Shown: positions 53,896-63,538 of the stretch, in pieces
Position numbering within the stretch: position 1 is the first letter of the stretch
Layout of the letters: each line of letters opens with the position of its first letter
Assembly: GCF_008329965.1 (NCBI RefSeq)
Contig: NZ_CP036150.1
Span: 2,728,001-2,792,000 of the forward strand
Length of the DNA stretch: 64,000 nucleotides
Direction of reading: 5' to 3'
Origin: Oceanispirochaeta crateris
GTDB lineage: Bacteria > Spirochaetota > Spirochaetia > DSM-2461
Notes under the pieces: generated by a model
What the model saw: only the letters and a program-made list of their open reading frames with translations
The model's database searches: none
What the model was told of the DNA's origin: nothing
Program-made: the position numbers and the translations under genes

Positions 53896-53922
53896 AAAAA
53901 AACCCGGAAACCGGGTTTTTTT
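53896..53922. terminator. Terminator of the mgl operon
   Basis: ACCCGG (53902-53907) pairs with CCGGGT (53911-53916) around AAA, flanked by seven A and seven T residues. It lies just after the mglC stop on the minus strand and before the AEC gene start; it can act in both directions. Confidence 0.92.
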
Positions 53923-53956
53923 ATGCTTGTTTATGAAAAGAGGTAAGATTGAGAAA

Positions 53957-54982
53957 TCAGACCTTCTTCAGATATTTCTTAGCATCCAGAGATACGGCAA
54001 CAACGATGATAATACCCTTGATGATATACTGATAATACTGATCCAGTCCGATGAAGGTCATCCCGTAGGAGATGATGGTAAACATCAGGACTCCCGCCAC
54101 GGCCCCTGATACTTTTCCAATCCCGCCCGAAAAGGATATTCCTCCTACAACACAGGCGGCAATCGCATCCAGCTCATAGCCGAATCCAGTCCCGTTATTG
54201 GCAGAACCGATTCGCGCGGCTTCGAGGTATCCGCCCAGACCGTACATAACACCGGCTAGGACATACACCAGGATGGTGGTTCTTGTAACATTAACTCCGG
54301 AAACATTGGCAGCCTCTGGGTTTCCCCCTACGGCATACATATTCTTTCCGAAGGTAGTTTTATTCCAAAGGACCCATATGAGGACCGCTGTGAGAGCGGC
54401 AATGATGACCAGGTTCGGGATTCTCAATGTCTCTCCTGTCACAAGTTCTACATAGCGGGTATCATGCCCCCCGATCGGCTGAGGTCCGGGAGCTCCGGAC
54501 GCAAAGTAGATTGAGAGAATGCCGTAAAGGGTAATCATCATACCCATGGTAGCAAGAAAGGGATGAATTTTGAATGTTGCAACAACCCAACCATTAATGG
54601 CTGAGAAAAAAACACACACGGCGATAGCCACCAGAAGTGGCACAAACAAGGGAAGCTGAGCCATGTCAGGATAGAAGCGTCCGGCATAATCGGGTCTCTG
54701 AAGAAGAGAAGCAGAGACTACCGCGGCGAATCCCACAGACCGCCCCAAGGAAAGGTCCGTCCCCTGAAGAATGATGATACCGGCCACACCAAAGGCCAGT
54801 ATCAGACGCACAGCCGACTGGGTCAGGATATTCCTCAATACCGGTATGGATATGAAGGAGGGTTCCCGGATTACGACAATCGAAATAATTGAAAATATAA
54901 CAATGTAAATAGCATTATTGATCAGAAAATCTTTCCACTCATCCCATGACTTATTGAAGAAATTTGTCCTTTGGATGCTCAT
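53957..54982 (-). CDS. mglC: Galactose/methyl-galactoside ABC transporter permease MglC
   Basis: This 341-aa membrane protein has about 8-10 helices and the sugar-ABC permease motif in [27 protein letters not shown] (near 203-229). High similarity to enteric MglC in the core ([22 protein letters not shown] and [27 protein letters not shown]) supports the name. It forms the membrane channel for galactose, methyl-galactosides or a related hexose. The start overlaps mglA by ATGA; the operon ends at the terminator at 53896-53922. Confidence 0.95.
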   Translation of the reverse strand: MSIQRTNFFNKSWDEWKDFLINNAIYIVIFSIISIVVIREPSFISIPVLRNILTQSAVRLILAFGVAGIIILQGTDLSLGRSVGFAAVVSASLLQRPDYAGRFYPDMAQLPLFVPLLVAIAVCVFFSAINGWVVATFKIHPFLATMGMMITLYGILSIYFASGAPGPQPIGGHDTRYVELVTGETLRIPNLVIIAALTAVLIWVLWNKTTFGKNMYAVGGNPEAANVSGVNVTRTTILVYVLAGVMYGLGGYLEAARIGSANNGTGFGYELDAIAACVVGGISFSGGIGKVSGAVAGVLMFTIISYGMTFIGLDQYYQYIIKGIIIVVAVSLDAKKYLKKV

Positions 54983-56511
54983 ACTTCGGCCTCTCTATTA
55001 TTGTTTAAAAATTTGGCAGACATATTGAATATCTCTGTCTGAGTTGTCTCATCTGTATTGACAATACCTGAAACATATCCATTGCTCATGACCATAATCC
55101 TATTGGTGATTCCCAAGAGTTCAGGCATTTCTGACGAAACCATGATCACTGACTTTCCTCTCTTAGCCAGATCGATAATAAGCTGATAGATTTCAAATTT
55201 AGCTCCTACATCAATTCCCCGGGTAGGTTCATCAAGGAGAAGGATATCCGGATTTGTCAGAAGCCAGCGGCCGATAATAACCTTCTGCTGATTCCCACCA
55301 CTAAGAGATCGAATCAGTTCTTTCCTATTTGGTGTCTTGATCCTCATATTGCCAATCTGTTTATCCGTATCATCTTTCATCTTCTGGTCTACAAGAAATC
55401 CCAATTTATTCTTATATGCCTGAACATTGGATATGGTGGAATTGAAGGTTATATCCGCGACTGGGTAAATACCAGTCTCCCGACGTTCCTCCGTCAGTAA
55501 TGCAAAATGATTATTAATAGCCTTATGAGGATTGGAATTATCAATTTTTTTACCATCAATAAGGATTTCACCGCTACGCAAAGTTCTGGCCCCAAAGAGG
55601 GCTTCCACCATTTCGGTCCTTCCTGCACCCACCAATCCAGCGACACCCAAGATTTCACCACGGTGAAGTTCAAAATTTACATTATGGATGATCGGGGGAT
55701 ATTTAGTAGTTAAATTCTTGACAGTCATATGAACTTCACCAGGCACATTTATTTTAGGAGGAAACCTTTCCTCCAGATCCCGACCGACCATCATATTCAC
55801 GATTTTTTCCATGGTAAGATCTTCAATTTTTTCAGTCCCGATGTAGTTTCCATCCCTAAGAACTGTTACTTCATCGGAAATTTCAAAGATTTCTTCCATT
55901 TTATGAGAGATATACACAACTCCGACACCCTCTGTCTTCAATACATTGATGATGTCGAATAGCTTTTTAACTTCATTATCCGTCAGGGATGATGTTGGTT
56001 CATCCAGGACGATGATCTTTGCATCATAGGAAACAGCCTTGGCTATTTCCACCATCTGCCTTTGTGATACCGAAAGTTTATCCAACCTGGTCCTTGGATC
56101 AAGGTGAATATTCAGGCGCTCAAAAAGAGCCTTTGTATCATCATACATTTTCTTCTCATCCACAAAGATTCTCTTGACGGGGTAACGCCCCAGCCAGATA
56201 TTGTCGATGATGGTCCTCTGTACGACCTGATTCAATTCCTGGTGAACCATGGAGACTCCATGTTCCAGGGCATTTTTGGGGTCCTGAAAATTGAACTCTT
56301 CATTATTCAGGTAGAATTGTCCTTCATCCTGTCTGTAAATACCAAAGAGACATTTCATTAAAGTGGATTTCCCTGCCCCGTTTTCACCCATAAGGGAATG
56401 AACAGTTCCGGCGCGAACATTCAGGCAGACATTTTTCAACACCTTAACACCTGAGAATGATTTGCAGACATCTTTAATTCTCAATAAATATTCTTCTTGC
56501 AAAAGAATCAC
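54979..56511 (-). CDS. mglA: Galactose/methyl-galactoside ABC transporter ATPase MglA
   Basis: This 510-aa protein has two ATP-binding cassettes, the layout of MglA. First cassette: GENGAGKST (near 42-50), [14 protein letters not shown] and [11 protein letters not shown]. Second cassette: [30 protein letters not shown] and [15 protein letters not shown]. The sequence follows the enteric MglA closely over its whole length. The start is either the GTG at 56511 or the TTG at 56502; AGAGAGG sits at a good distance from the TTG. A stem-loop before the gene probably lowers read-through from mglB. Confidence 0.95.
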   Translation of the reverse strand: MILLQEEYLLRIKDVCKSFSGVKVLKNVCLNVRAGTVHSLMGENGAGKSTLMKCLFGIYRQDEGQFYLNNEEFNFQDPKNALEHGVSMVHQELNQVVQRTIIDNIWLGRYPVKRIFVDEKKMYDDTKALFERLNIHLDPRTRLDKLSVSQRQMVEIAKAVSYDAKIIVLDEPTSSLTDNEVKKLFDIINVLKTEGVGVVYISHKMEEIFEISDEVTVLRDGNYIGTEKIEDLTMEKIVNMMVGRDLEERFPPKINVPGEVHMTVKNLTTKYPPIIHNVNFELHRGEILGVAGLVGAGRTEMVEALFGARTLRSGEILIDGKKIDNSNPHKAINNHFALLTEERRETGIYPVADITFNSTISNVQAYKNKLGFLVDQKMKDDTDKQIGNMRIKTPNRKELIRSLSGGNQQKVIIGRWLLTNPDILLLDEPTRGIDVGAKFEIYQLIIDLAKRGKSVIMVSSEMPELLGITNRIMVMSNGYVSGIVNTDETTQTEIFNMSAKFLNNNREAEV

Positions 56512-56581
56512 CTCTCTACCGATACAGACTCAAATCCTATACATAATAGAAACTTTACTGATCAATTTTAATTATTGAAAT

Positions 56582-56618
56582 AAAAAATTGCAGAAGCATC
56601 TCAGTGCCCCTGCAATTT
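56582..56618 (-). terminator. Intercistronic stem-loop between mglB and mglA
   Basis: AAATTGCAG (56585-56593) pairs with CTGCAATTT (56610-56618), followed on the minus strand by T-rich sequence. It probably acts as a partial terminator or mRNA stabiliser, so that the binding protein is made in excess over the ATPase and permease, as is common for such operons. Confidence 0.8.
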
Positions 56619-56651
56619 CTAAACTTTAAGACTTAATGCTTGAAATGAAGC

Positions 56652-57674
56652 CTATCTGAATTCCTGGTAGTTTTTGGGTGTAACACCCACATATGCTACT
56701 CGAACAGCCTTTGAACCATCAGTTGTCAATGTCCAGTTGGTTCCTTCTGTAGGAGCTTTGCCTTTTGCAACATTGACAGCCAGATCAATAGTGGCTTTAG
56801 CCTGATTGGCTCCGTCATTCAATACGGTTCCGTCCAATTCACCTTCAGCAATGTGAGTCAGAGCCTGATCCAAAGCATCTACGGAGTAGATGGGAAGTCT
56901 TACTCCTGCAGCCTTCATAGCTGTAATGGCACCGAATCCCATACCATCATTGTTGCAGATAACGAGCTCAATGTCCTTTCCAAAAGAAGATGTCAACCAT
57001 GCTGCCATCTTGTCATTTCCATGCTGTGTAGACCAGTTAGGATCTGCTTCAAGTGCGAGCTGTTTTACCTTGATACCGGCATCTGTGAAAGCTTTTACAG
57101 ATTCTCTTGTTCTTGCTTCAGCATCTGGGTGTCCGGGCTCTCCTTTGAGCATAACATACTGAACGACTCCATCACCATTCTTGTCCATTTTTGGATTGGC
57201 CTTCCAGTCGGCAACCATCATTTGTCCCTGGATGATTCCAGACTCTGCAGAGTCAGTACCTACATACCATACTTTATCATAGGAAGCCATGGCTTCTTTT
57301 GTTCCTTCCTTGTTGAAAAGAACAAGGGGAATGTCCGCTTTTTTTGCTTTGTCAATAACAGACTGAGCGGAAGCGGGGTCAACAAGATTTATAGCCAGTA
57401 CATCAACACCCTTGGTGATGAAAATATCGACCTGATTGTTCAAAATAGCCTGCTGACCTTCGGAGTCAACAATCTGGATTTCTGCACCCAGTTCAGCAGC
57501 ATAACTCTCAAGAACAGGTTTCATAACACCGTTCATAAAGTTATCCTGAAAGTTATAGATGTTGGCACCGATGACAATAGAATCACTGCCCTTGTCTTTC
57601 TGACCTTCTGCAAAAAGACCTGCAAAAGGTAAAACCATCATGATGATGAGTGTAAAAAGAATCGCTTTTTTCAT
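56652..57674 (-). CDS. mglB: Galactose/glucose-binding periplasmic protein MglB
   Basis: This 340-aa protein has a signal peptide (AILFTLIIMMVLPFAGLFA) and the MglB fold. The Ca2+-binding loop is KMDKNGDGVVQYV (near 156-168), followed by LKGEPGHPDAEARTRESV; sugar-site and hinge motifs include CNNDGMGFGAITAM and GTVLNDGANQAKATIDLA. It captures galactose, glucose or a related hexose for MglAC. The ATG at 57674 follows AAAGGAG. A weak promoter pair (TTGTGC, 16 bases, TATTCT at 57720-57747) lies upstream, so it may also be transcribed separately from the sensor genes. Confidence 0.93.
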   Translation of the reverse strand: MKKAILFTLIIMMVLPFAGLFAEGQKDKGSDSIVIGANIYNFQDNFMNGVMKPVLESYAAELGAEIQIVDSEGQQAILNNQVDIFITKGVDVLAINLVDPASAQSVIDKAKKADIPLVLFNKEGTKEAMASYDKVWYVGTDSAESGIIQGQMMVADWKANPKMDKNGDGVVQYVMLKGEPGHPDAEARTRESVKAFTDAGIKVKQLALEADPNWSTQHGNDKMAAWLTSSFGKDIELVICNNDGMGFGAITAMKAAGVRLPIYSVDALDQALTHIAEGELDGTVLNDGANQAKATIDLAVNVAKGKAPTEGTNWTLTTDGSKAVRVAYVGVTPKNYQEFR

Positions 57675-57792
57675 AAAATAGATACTCCTTTGATATAAAA
57701 ATATCATGTGTCTGTATCGAGAATAACACCGATTCAGTGGAGCACAATGTGATATATTCTCCTGTTTTTATAAGATTATCCAAAAATTATCT

Positions 57793-58803
57793 TTATTTTT
57801 TGAGTGTAAAGACCTGGTAGTCAATCCAGATATATTTTCCATCTTCCAGTGGAAAAGAGAGATCATCAAAACTTTTATTGTACAAAATGGCCTCTGCCAA
57901 CTCTGTTATTGCCAAAGCCATTGATGCTGAATCGTTCAGGACTGTTCCCAAAAGATACCCTTCGGAGATGAGTTGTACAGCCTGGTCAAGACCGTCGATT
58001 CCCAAAACAGGAATCCAACTCTCATCCTCTCTGTCGACCCGGCCATTTTCATTATTATCTTTGAAAAACCCCATCTGTCTCATCCGGGTGATGGCTCCTA
58101 TGGCCATGGCATCATTATTGGAGAGTACCAGTTCAAGCTGTTCACCATAATTTGTGATCAAATCACCCATTTTATCATAGGCTTCATCCCTGTCCCAGTT
58201 GGCCACTTCCGTCACAAGGAGATCAAGATCAAACCCCTTGAGGCGGAAGGTTCTAACAACCTCGGAAGTTCTGATTTCTGCATCCTGATGCCCCTGTTCT
58301 CCCTTCAAAATGATCGTTTGAATGCGGCCATCCCCGTTTCTATCGAATCGGTTTAGATGGTGCGGATCATTCCCGAAGAGCTCCATAACCAGCTGGGCCT
58401 GAATTTGTCCGGACTGTTCAGCCCTGGCGCCGACATACCAGGTCTGATCCCAGAGCTGAAGGTCTTTTAATAGAGGTTCCCTGTTAAAAAAGATCACTGG
58501 AATATTCTCAGCACGGAGCTTTTTGATCACCGAATAAGCACCCAGTCGATCTACAGGATTGATCAGCATGAGATCGGAACCACTGTTGATTTGATTCTCA
58601 ATGGTTTCATTTTGAAGGACCTGGGAGTTCCTGGCATCAAAAGTCTGAAAATCTGCCATTGGCTCACCCATGCTAACAATATGTCTTGAAAAGTTGCCGA
58701 CAAAGAGATCTTCCCCGTTATATAGAAGGAGGCTTACCTTTTTTTCCGGAACCCGACAGGAAACCATGAGTCCGACCATCAACAGAAGAGACCATTTATT
58801 CAT
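57793..58803 (-). CDS. Second MglB-like sugar-binding lipoprotein, probable sensor component
   Basis: This 336-aa protein is a diverged MglB paralogue with a lipoprotein-like signal (WSLLLMVGLMVSC, Cys16). It keeps the Ca2+ loop (NRFDRNGDGRIQTII) with LKGEQGHQDAEIRTSEVV and the motifs SNNDAMAIGAITRM and GTVLNDSASMALAITELA, and has an insertion with a second acidic loop (DNNENGRVDRED). Its start overlaps the end of the kinase gene by 8 bases, so it is made together with the two-component system. It may present bound sugar to the kinase rather than to the transporter. Confidence 0.88.
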   Translation of the reverse strand: MNKWSLLLMVGLMVSCRVPEKKVSLLLYNGEDLFVGNFSRHIVSMGEPMADFQTFDARNSQVLQNETIENQINSGSDLMLINPVDRLGAYSVIKKLRAENIPVIFFNREPLLKDLQLWDQTWYVGARAEQSGQIQAQLVMELFGNDPHHLNRFDRNGDGRIQTIILKGEQGHQDAEIRTSEVVRTFRLKGFDLDLLVTEVANWDRDEAYDKMGDLITNYGEQLELVLSNNDAMAIGAITRMRQMGFFKDNNENGRVDREDESWIPVLGIDGLDQAVQLISEGYLLGTVLNDSASMALAITELAEAILYNKSFDDLSFPLEDGKYIWIDYQVFTLKK

Positions 58804-60535
58804 TTTGTCCGTCCCCGTTTTGCAATCCAGAAGGAATCATCAGCGTCACATTAGTCATTTCATCCAGCTCGCTAGAAATGATCAGGTCTGCCTTGTCGCC
58901 ATAGTAGAGTTTCAGCCTCTGATACACATTCCGAAGCCCCACACTATGTCCATCCATTGTTCCATTCAGAATTTGATAGAGCATCTCGATTTTTTCCTTA
59001 GGAATACCATAACCACTGTTTTCCACCTCAAAAACAAGAAATTGCTCCTTCTTATACCCTCGGATAATGATCGTACCCTCTTCTTCACCCACTCCGTGAT
59101 ATATGGCATTTTCAACAAGAGGCTGGAGGATCAACTTCATGACCTTGTAGTTGTAAATATCTTTATCAATTTCAAATCGGTATTCAAATTTTCCGATATA
59201 GCGGATTTTCTGAATGGTAAGATAGTTCCGAATATGGGAAATCTCATCCTTCACGGCAATGAAGTTCTTCCCCTTTGAAATGCTGATACGAAAAAACCGG
59301 GCCAGAGCAACCACCGTGGTTACAACATCTTCACTCCGTTCGTTTTCAGCCAGCCAGACGATAGAATCCAGGGTATTGTAGAGAAAATGAGGATTGATCT
59401 GATTTTGAAGTGCCACAAGCTCCGTTTTCCTTTTTTCACGCTGTTCTGAAACAAGACGATCCATGAGTGTCCGGATTTCATCGATCATATCATTGAATGA
59501 CTTGGCAACCAGAACTATCTCCTTTTGTCCGGTCACTTCCACCCGGCTGTAAAAATCTCCGCTCTCGATGCGGAGCATACACTTTTTCAATTGATTCAAA
59601 GGCTTGGAGATTCTTCGGGAAATAAACAGAGCCACAAGAGCCGTAATCAGCAAACTGCTCCCCATGATAAGGAACAAATTGAGGAACATCTGACTTTTGG
59701 CTTTGTTTAGATCGTCAATATTGGTCACAGTGACAATCCTCCATCTTGTATGAGAGAGTGTGTTGATGTTTCCGTACATTCCAATAGAATTGATATCTGC
59801 CTTAAAGCCGCCCAGATACTGGGCTCTCGCCAGTTCTAAACTTTCGGGAGCCATGGGTGCTCCACTTACAGTGGAATAGATGAGCGAGTCATCATCATTA
59901 AGGATCAGAATATGCCCTCCTGGTCCAAGGTTGGTTTTGCCTGCCAACTCCTTGATAACCCTGAAATTCAATTCCAGCAGCAGGACTCCTTTCTTTTGAA
60001 CAGATCCGTCAAAATAATCCACCACCTTGGACACCGAGATGATCTCTTCCTGAGTTCTGGTATCATCACCGGAAATATGAGGCGGTGAAAAATGAAAAAT
60101 AGCATCATCTTTCATGGCATTCTGGAACCAGAATGAAAGAATCACCTGTTTGTCATATACCTTCCTATCGAGGTCTCCAAGCAAAAACACCCCATTTTTA
60201 TCATAGAGGGCAAGGGATACGACATCTTTTTTACTCTCCATATTGTAGACATAAATATTCTGAAGTGATTCATAGGAATTCTTTAAATCAAGGTTGAGCG
60301 AAGAAGACTGGATATAATTGGCTATTTCGATGATGGAATTGATATAACTCTCATAGTTCAGAACAATCTGTTTATTGATTTCCCTGGATTGACTCTCCAC
60401 GAGAGCATCTGTATGAATGGAAAAGCTTGTATAAAAAATCAGCCCTGTTACAGCAAGGACGATTGTCACAATGGTTAGAGTCGAAATAAGGATGCTTTGT
60501 CCAATGGAAAGATCAATTCTGGTTAATTTCTTCAC
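58796..60535 (-). CDS. YesM/LytS-type sensor histidine kinase
   Basis: This kinase (579 residues from the GTG at 60535) has a membrane helix, a large extracytoplasmic dCACHE-like sensor region (about 40-280), a second helix (about 285-305), a HAMP linker (ISRRISKPLNQLKKCML) and a His_kinase/HATPase domain of the YesM type (ALQNQINPHFLYNTLDSI with phospho-acceptor His; LQPLVENAIYHGV; ENSGYGIPKE; GHSVGLRNVYQRL). Its start overlaps the regulator gene. The GTG is a choice, as upstream in-frame starts would lie deep within the regulator gene and no ribosome binding site is clear. It probably senses the sugar bound by the lipoprotein encoded next. Confidence 0.92.
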   Translation of the reverse strand: MKKLTRIDLSIGQSILISTLTIVTIVLAVTGLIFYTSFSIHTDALVESQSREINKQIVLNYESYINSIIEIANYIQSSSLNLDLKNSYESLQNIYVYNMESKKDVVSLALYDKNGVFLLGDLDRKVYDKQVILSFWFQNAMKDDAIFHFSPPHISGDDTRTQEEIISVSKVVDYFDGSVQKKGVLLLELNFRVIKELAGKTNLGPGGHILILNDDDSLIYSTVSGAPMAPESLELARAQYLGGFKADINSIGMYGNINTLSHTRWRIVTVTNIDDLNKAKSQMFLNLFLIMGSSLLITALVALFISRRISKPLNQLKKCMLRIESGDFYSRVEVTGQKEIVLVAKSFNDMIDEIRTLMDRLVSEQREKRKTELVALQNQINPHFLYNTLDSIVWLAENERSEDVVTTVVALARFFRISISKGKNFIAVKDEISHIRNYLTIQKIRYIGKFEYRFEIDKDIYNYKVMKLILQPLVENAIYHGVGEEEGTIIIRGYKKEQFLVFEVENSGYGIPKEKIEMLYQILNGTMDGHSVGLRNVYQRLKLYYGDKADLIISSELDEMTNVTLMIPSGLQNGDGQNE

Positions 60536-62120
60536 GATATTTTTTGGGAGAAACTCCTGTATACTTTTTAAAACTATGGCTGAAGTAATACACCTCATTG
60601 TAACCGCATTTTCCCGCAATATCGATTATTTTTTCACTGGTAAGGCTCAGAAGCTCTTTTGCTTTTTCAAGACGGATCATGGTGAGGTATTTTACAAAGG
60701 TCGTCTGCTTTTCCTTTTTAAACAGGAGGCTCAGGTAGGAGACAGAGAGGCCCATTTCATCGCAAACTGATTCCATGGAAATATTTGTTTCAGCATAATT
60801 TTTTTCCATGTAATTGATTGCATTATCAAGCATGCGTTGAGAATTGGTCATTTTATTCTTTAGATTCATTTCTCGCAGCTTGAGAAGAACAGAAAGTACC
60901 CAGTCAAACATCTGTTCCAGGTTTCTAAACAAAGTCATTTTCTCAAGGATGTCTTCTCCCAGAGTTTCATCTAGATTGACTCCAATAGATTCAGAAAAAT
61001 TCACAAGGACATTTACCATATTAATGATATAGGGTCTGAAATTTGTAATTGTCTTACTGTCCCGCAGGGCATTAAGTTTCAATGATTCCATAACATTACG
61101 GATCTCCGAATCAGATCCGAATTTAACATTATAAACAATATCATTGATTTCCGTTTCACTCAGACTTAGCACCTTGGGCCGATCTTTCTCCAGCTGATTG
61201 ATATAGACGATTCTTCCTGCGTTGAGGAACCGGCTGAATCCTAAAGCCTGACCAGCTTCTTCATAACCTTCTCTAAGTTCAGCAAATCCGCGGTGGAGAT
61301 TACTCACACCAATATCAATGGCCACATTGAGGTATTGCTCCACCATCTTGACCATTTCATAAAAGACAGAATCGACCTTTTTAAAAAAATTAAGGCTATT
61401 TTCCTTAATAACCAGGATGATGCCACTGTTGAAATGAAAGCTGTAAAAAGTGTAGCCATGGCGTTCCAGAATAGACTGGATCACGGAACGAACCGATAAT
61501 TTCAGTTTCTCATATTCTATGACATCAAGATGATCTGGTCCCCGTTCGGTCTGGATATAACTGAGAATATACTCTCGGTCATCCAGAGAGATCCCATGGT
61601 GCTTCAAGTTTTCAATATCTTCAGTTTTTCCACTTTGTGAAGAAACAAGGTAGGAGGTAAAATAATTATCAATGATGAGAGGGATACTTTTTTCATACCG
61701 TTTCCGAAGGATATCCAGGTTATATTTTTCTTTAAACTCATTATCCAGTTCCACTTTCAGCTTATCAAGGAAGAGAGAAATATCATTCTGGGTCACTGGT
61801 TTGGTCAGATAACTGGTAACATGAAGCTCAATAGCTTCCCTGGCATATTCAAATTCATCGAACCCTGTGATAAAGGCGACACGGGTGGTAGGAAAATCTC
61901 GTTTAATGGTTTTGGTGAGTTCAATGCCGTTGATAAAGGGCATTTTTATATCCGTCAAAACGACATGGGGATTGAACTTTTCAATGAGTTCCAGGGCATC
62001 GTAGCCGTTCCCGGCCGCAGCAACAACCTGAAAACCGCTGTCCTTGGATATTTTGGATGAAATACGTCCCCGCACCTCATCCTCATCATCTACCAGAATC
62101 ATTCTATACAATTCTTCCAC
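60513..62120 (-). CDS. YesN/AraC-type response regulator
   Basis: This 535-aa regulator has an N-terminal receiver domain (DDEDEVRGR near 10-18, phospho-acceptor Asp in VVLTDIKMPFING near 56), a long middle helical region (about 130-420) and a C-terminal AraC-type double helix-turn-helix (about 435-535; GLSVSYLSLLFKKEKQTTFVKYL and IAGKCGYNEVYYFSHSFKKYTGVSPKKYR). Together with the YesM-type kinase it is a sugar-responsive two-component system of a kind common in carbohydrate loci. The likely target is mglBAC downstream. Confidence 0.95.
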   Translation of the reverse strand: MEELYRMILVDDEDEVRGRISSKISKDSGFQVVAAAGNGYDALELIEKFNPHVVLTDIKMPFINGIELTKTIKRDFPTTRVAFITGFDEFEYAREAIELHVTSYLTKPVTQNDISLFLDKLKVELDNEFKEKYNLDILRKRYEKSIPLIIDNYFTSYLVSSQSGKTEDIENLKHHGISLDDREYILSYIQTERGPDHLDVIEYEKLKLSVRSVIQSILERHGYTFYSFHFNSGIILVIKENSLNFFKKVDSVFYEMVKMVEQYLNVAIDIGVSNLHRGFAELREGYEEAGQALGFSRFLNAGRIVYINQLEKDRPKVLSLSETEINDIVYNVKFGSDSEIRNVMESLKLNALRDSKTITNFRPYIINMVNVLVNFSESIGVNLDETLGEDILEKMTLFRNLEQMFDWVLSVLLKLREMNLKNKMTNSQRMLDNAINYMEKNYAETNISMESVCDEMGLSVSYLSLLFKKEKQTTFVKYLTMIRLEKAKELLSLTSEKIIDIAGKCGYNEVYYFSHSFKKYTGVSPKKYREEINQN

Positions 62121-62204
62121 CCGAAATGTCTCCTCACAACAAATTTATAAGATCATTGTCATTCGGAAGGAAGTATTTTGTAAAGTCTCAAATTTAAAAC
62201 CTTT

Positions 62205-62447
62205 TTAGTAGCCTTTTCCCGCCGACATAACATGAATTGGATCAAAGGCATGACAGGGAGTCACAGCATGAACGGCTTCGCACTCAGGGCATTGTGCCTC
62301 AAATGTTTCCATCTCAAAATCCTTATCACACACTGCGCATTTCACTGTCATGGGGATGGGCATGAACTGATTTGAAAAGCCCATCATACGTACCTTGTCT
62401 ACTACCTGTTTTCCATCGGTGAAACTTCCTGAACATCCATCGTGCAT
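62205..62447 (-). CDS. Small zinc-ribbon-like protein
   Basis: This 80-aa protein has two CXXC pairs spaced as in a zinc ribbon (CAVC near 37-40 and CPEC near 53-56), plus His residues near the C-terminus. AAGGAG precedes the ATG. It has no signal peptide. It follows a putative ABC ATPase and GTPase in the same direction, 74 bases after the ATPase stop, and could belong to that metal-handling operon. The function is unknown. Confidence 0.75.
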   Translation of the reverse strand: MHDGCSGSFTDGKQVVDKVRMMGFSNQFMPIPMTVKCAVCDKDFEMETFEAQCPECEAVHAVTPCHAFDPIHVMSAGKGY

Positions 62448-62521
62448 ACGATTTCTCCTTACTATTTTTTTTGTTTATTCTGCCTAAAGAGGCTATATGA
62501 AAGTCTTCATTATCATTGGAT

Positions 62522-63538
62522 TCAAGCTTGAATGGGATCGATCAGACTATCTCCCATTCTTAAGCGGGTACGGTAACTAAGGAGTGTTTTGTCCAATTCT
62601 TCCAGCTTTCCCAGAATGGTCCTCTCTTCATCCGTCGTTTCGATAACTTTGCTTATCCCGCCATTTTTAATCACAATCCGCCGGTCTCCCATGAGAGCCA
62701 GAACAGGATCATGAGTTGCCATCAGAACAATTTTTTCCTCGGAAAGAAGAAGCTGAAGGGCCTTTTTTCTGTCTATGCCAGCGTTCTCAATTTCATCGAT
62801 GAGGATGATGGGAGACTGGCTTAGAATTGCTGTATCGGCAATCATGAGTGCCCTCGATTGCCCTCCGGAAAGACTGGTAATGGGTGTGTCAGGCTGAAAC
62901 TGCTCTCCCGCCAGCTTATTGGCCTCTTCGATGATCCTCTGAACAAGGTCATCCCTGTTTTCTACCATTCGGCTTTCTGCATGAAGCTCGACAAACTCCT
63001 GAACAGAAAGATCCATGACGAAGTTCATATTCTGAGAAAGTTGAGCCACTAGCTTTTTGGCACCTGAAAATCGCCAGGATGTATCGGGAACATCGTCATT
63101 GATCAAGATTTCCCGCTTGGTGGGAGTATCTTTCCGAGCCACCCATTCTATGTCTCCCAATAAACGACTTTTCCCGGAACCTGTAGGTCCCACAATAGAA
63201 ATGACTTCGCTTTTTCGGATGACAAGTTCATCGAATCCTTCCGGATTTCCCGATTTGTCCAGACCGGGAAGGATTGTGAGTGAATGGACCTGCTGACCTT
63301 CATCCAGAAAATCGAGCATCTGGTTGATATATTCTGTCAACTGAGACAGAAGGAGGTCGGGGTCCAGAGCCCGGTCCTCCTTCTCATCATCATCAAAAGA
63401 ATCAAAATACCCCGCCCAGCTCAAAGAGCCGGCCCGGGAAATATCCAGACCATTGTTCTTGAAAAAAGATTCTGTAAAAGGATAATCCCGAAGGATCTCA
63501 TCGAATAGTCTATGTTCCAGTCGGTCTTTTGTGATCAT
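62522..63538 (-). CDS. Stand-alone ABC-type ATPase with a novel N-terminal domain
   Basis: This 338-aa protein has an ATP-binding cassette (about 95-300): Walker A GPTGSGKSRLLG (near 117-128), signature SLSGGQSRALMIAD (near 219-232), Walker B PIILIDEIENAG (near 240-251) and an H-loop ATHDP. No transmembrane permease is near. The N-terminal region (about 1-90; YPFTESFFKNNGLD) faintly resembles DUF1858/ScdA-N domains. The start overlaps the GTPase stop by ATGA, so the two are co-translated. I do not know its role; the GTPase link suggests metal-centre assembly. Confidence 0.75.
   Translation of the reverse strand: MITKDRLEHRLFDEILRDYPFTESFFKNNGLDISRAGSLSWAGYFDSFDDDEKEDRALDPDLLLSQLTEYINQMLDFLDEGQQVHSLTILPGLDKSGNPEGFDELVIRKSEVISIVGPTGSGKSRLLGDIEWVARKDTPTKREILINDDVPDTSWRFSGAKKLVAQLSQNMNFVMDLSVQEFVELHAESRMVENRDDLVQRIIEEANKLAGEQFQPDTPITSLSGGQSRALMIADTAILSQSPIILIDEIENAGIDRKKALQLLLSEEKIVLMATHDPVLALMGDRRIVIKNGGISKVIETTDEERTILGKLEELDKTLLSYRTRLRMGDSLIDPIQA

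Noticed and set aside
56853-57632. A 259-codon open frame on the plus strand
   Set aside because: It lies antisense to mglB, which has a signal peptide, ribosome binding site and full family match. The antisense frame has no start context and a sequence unlike any protein I know.
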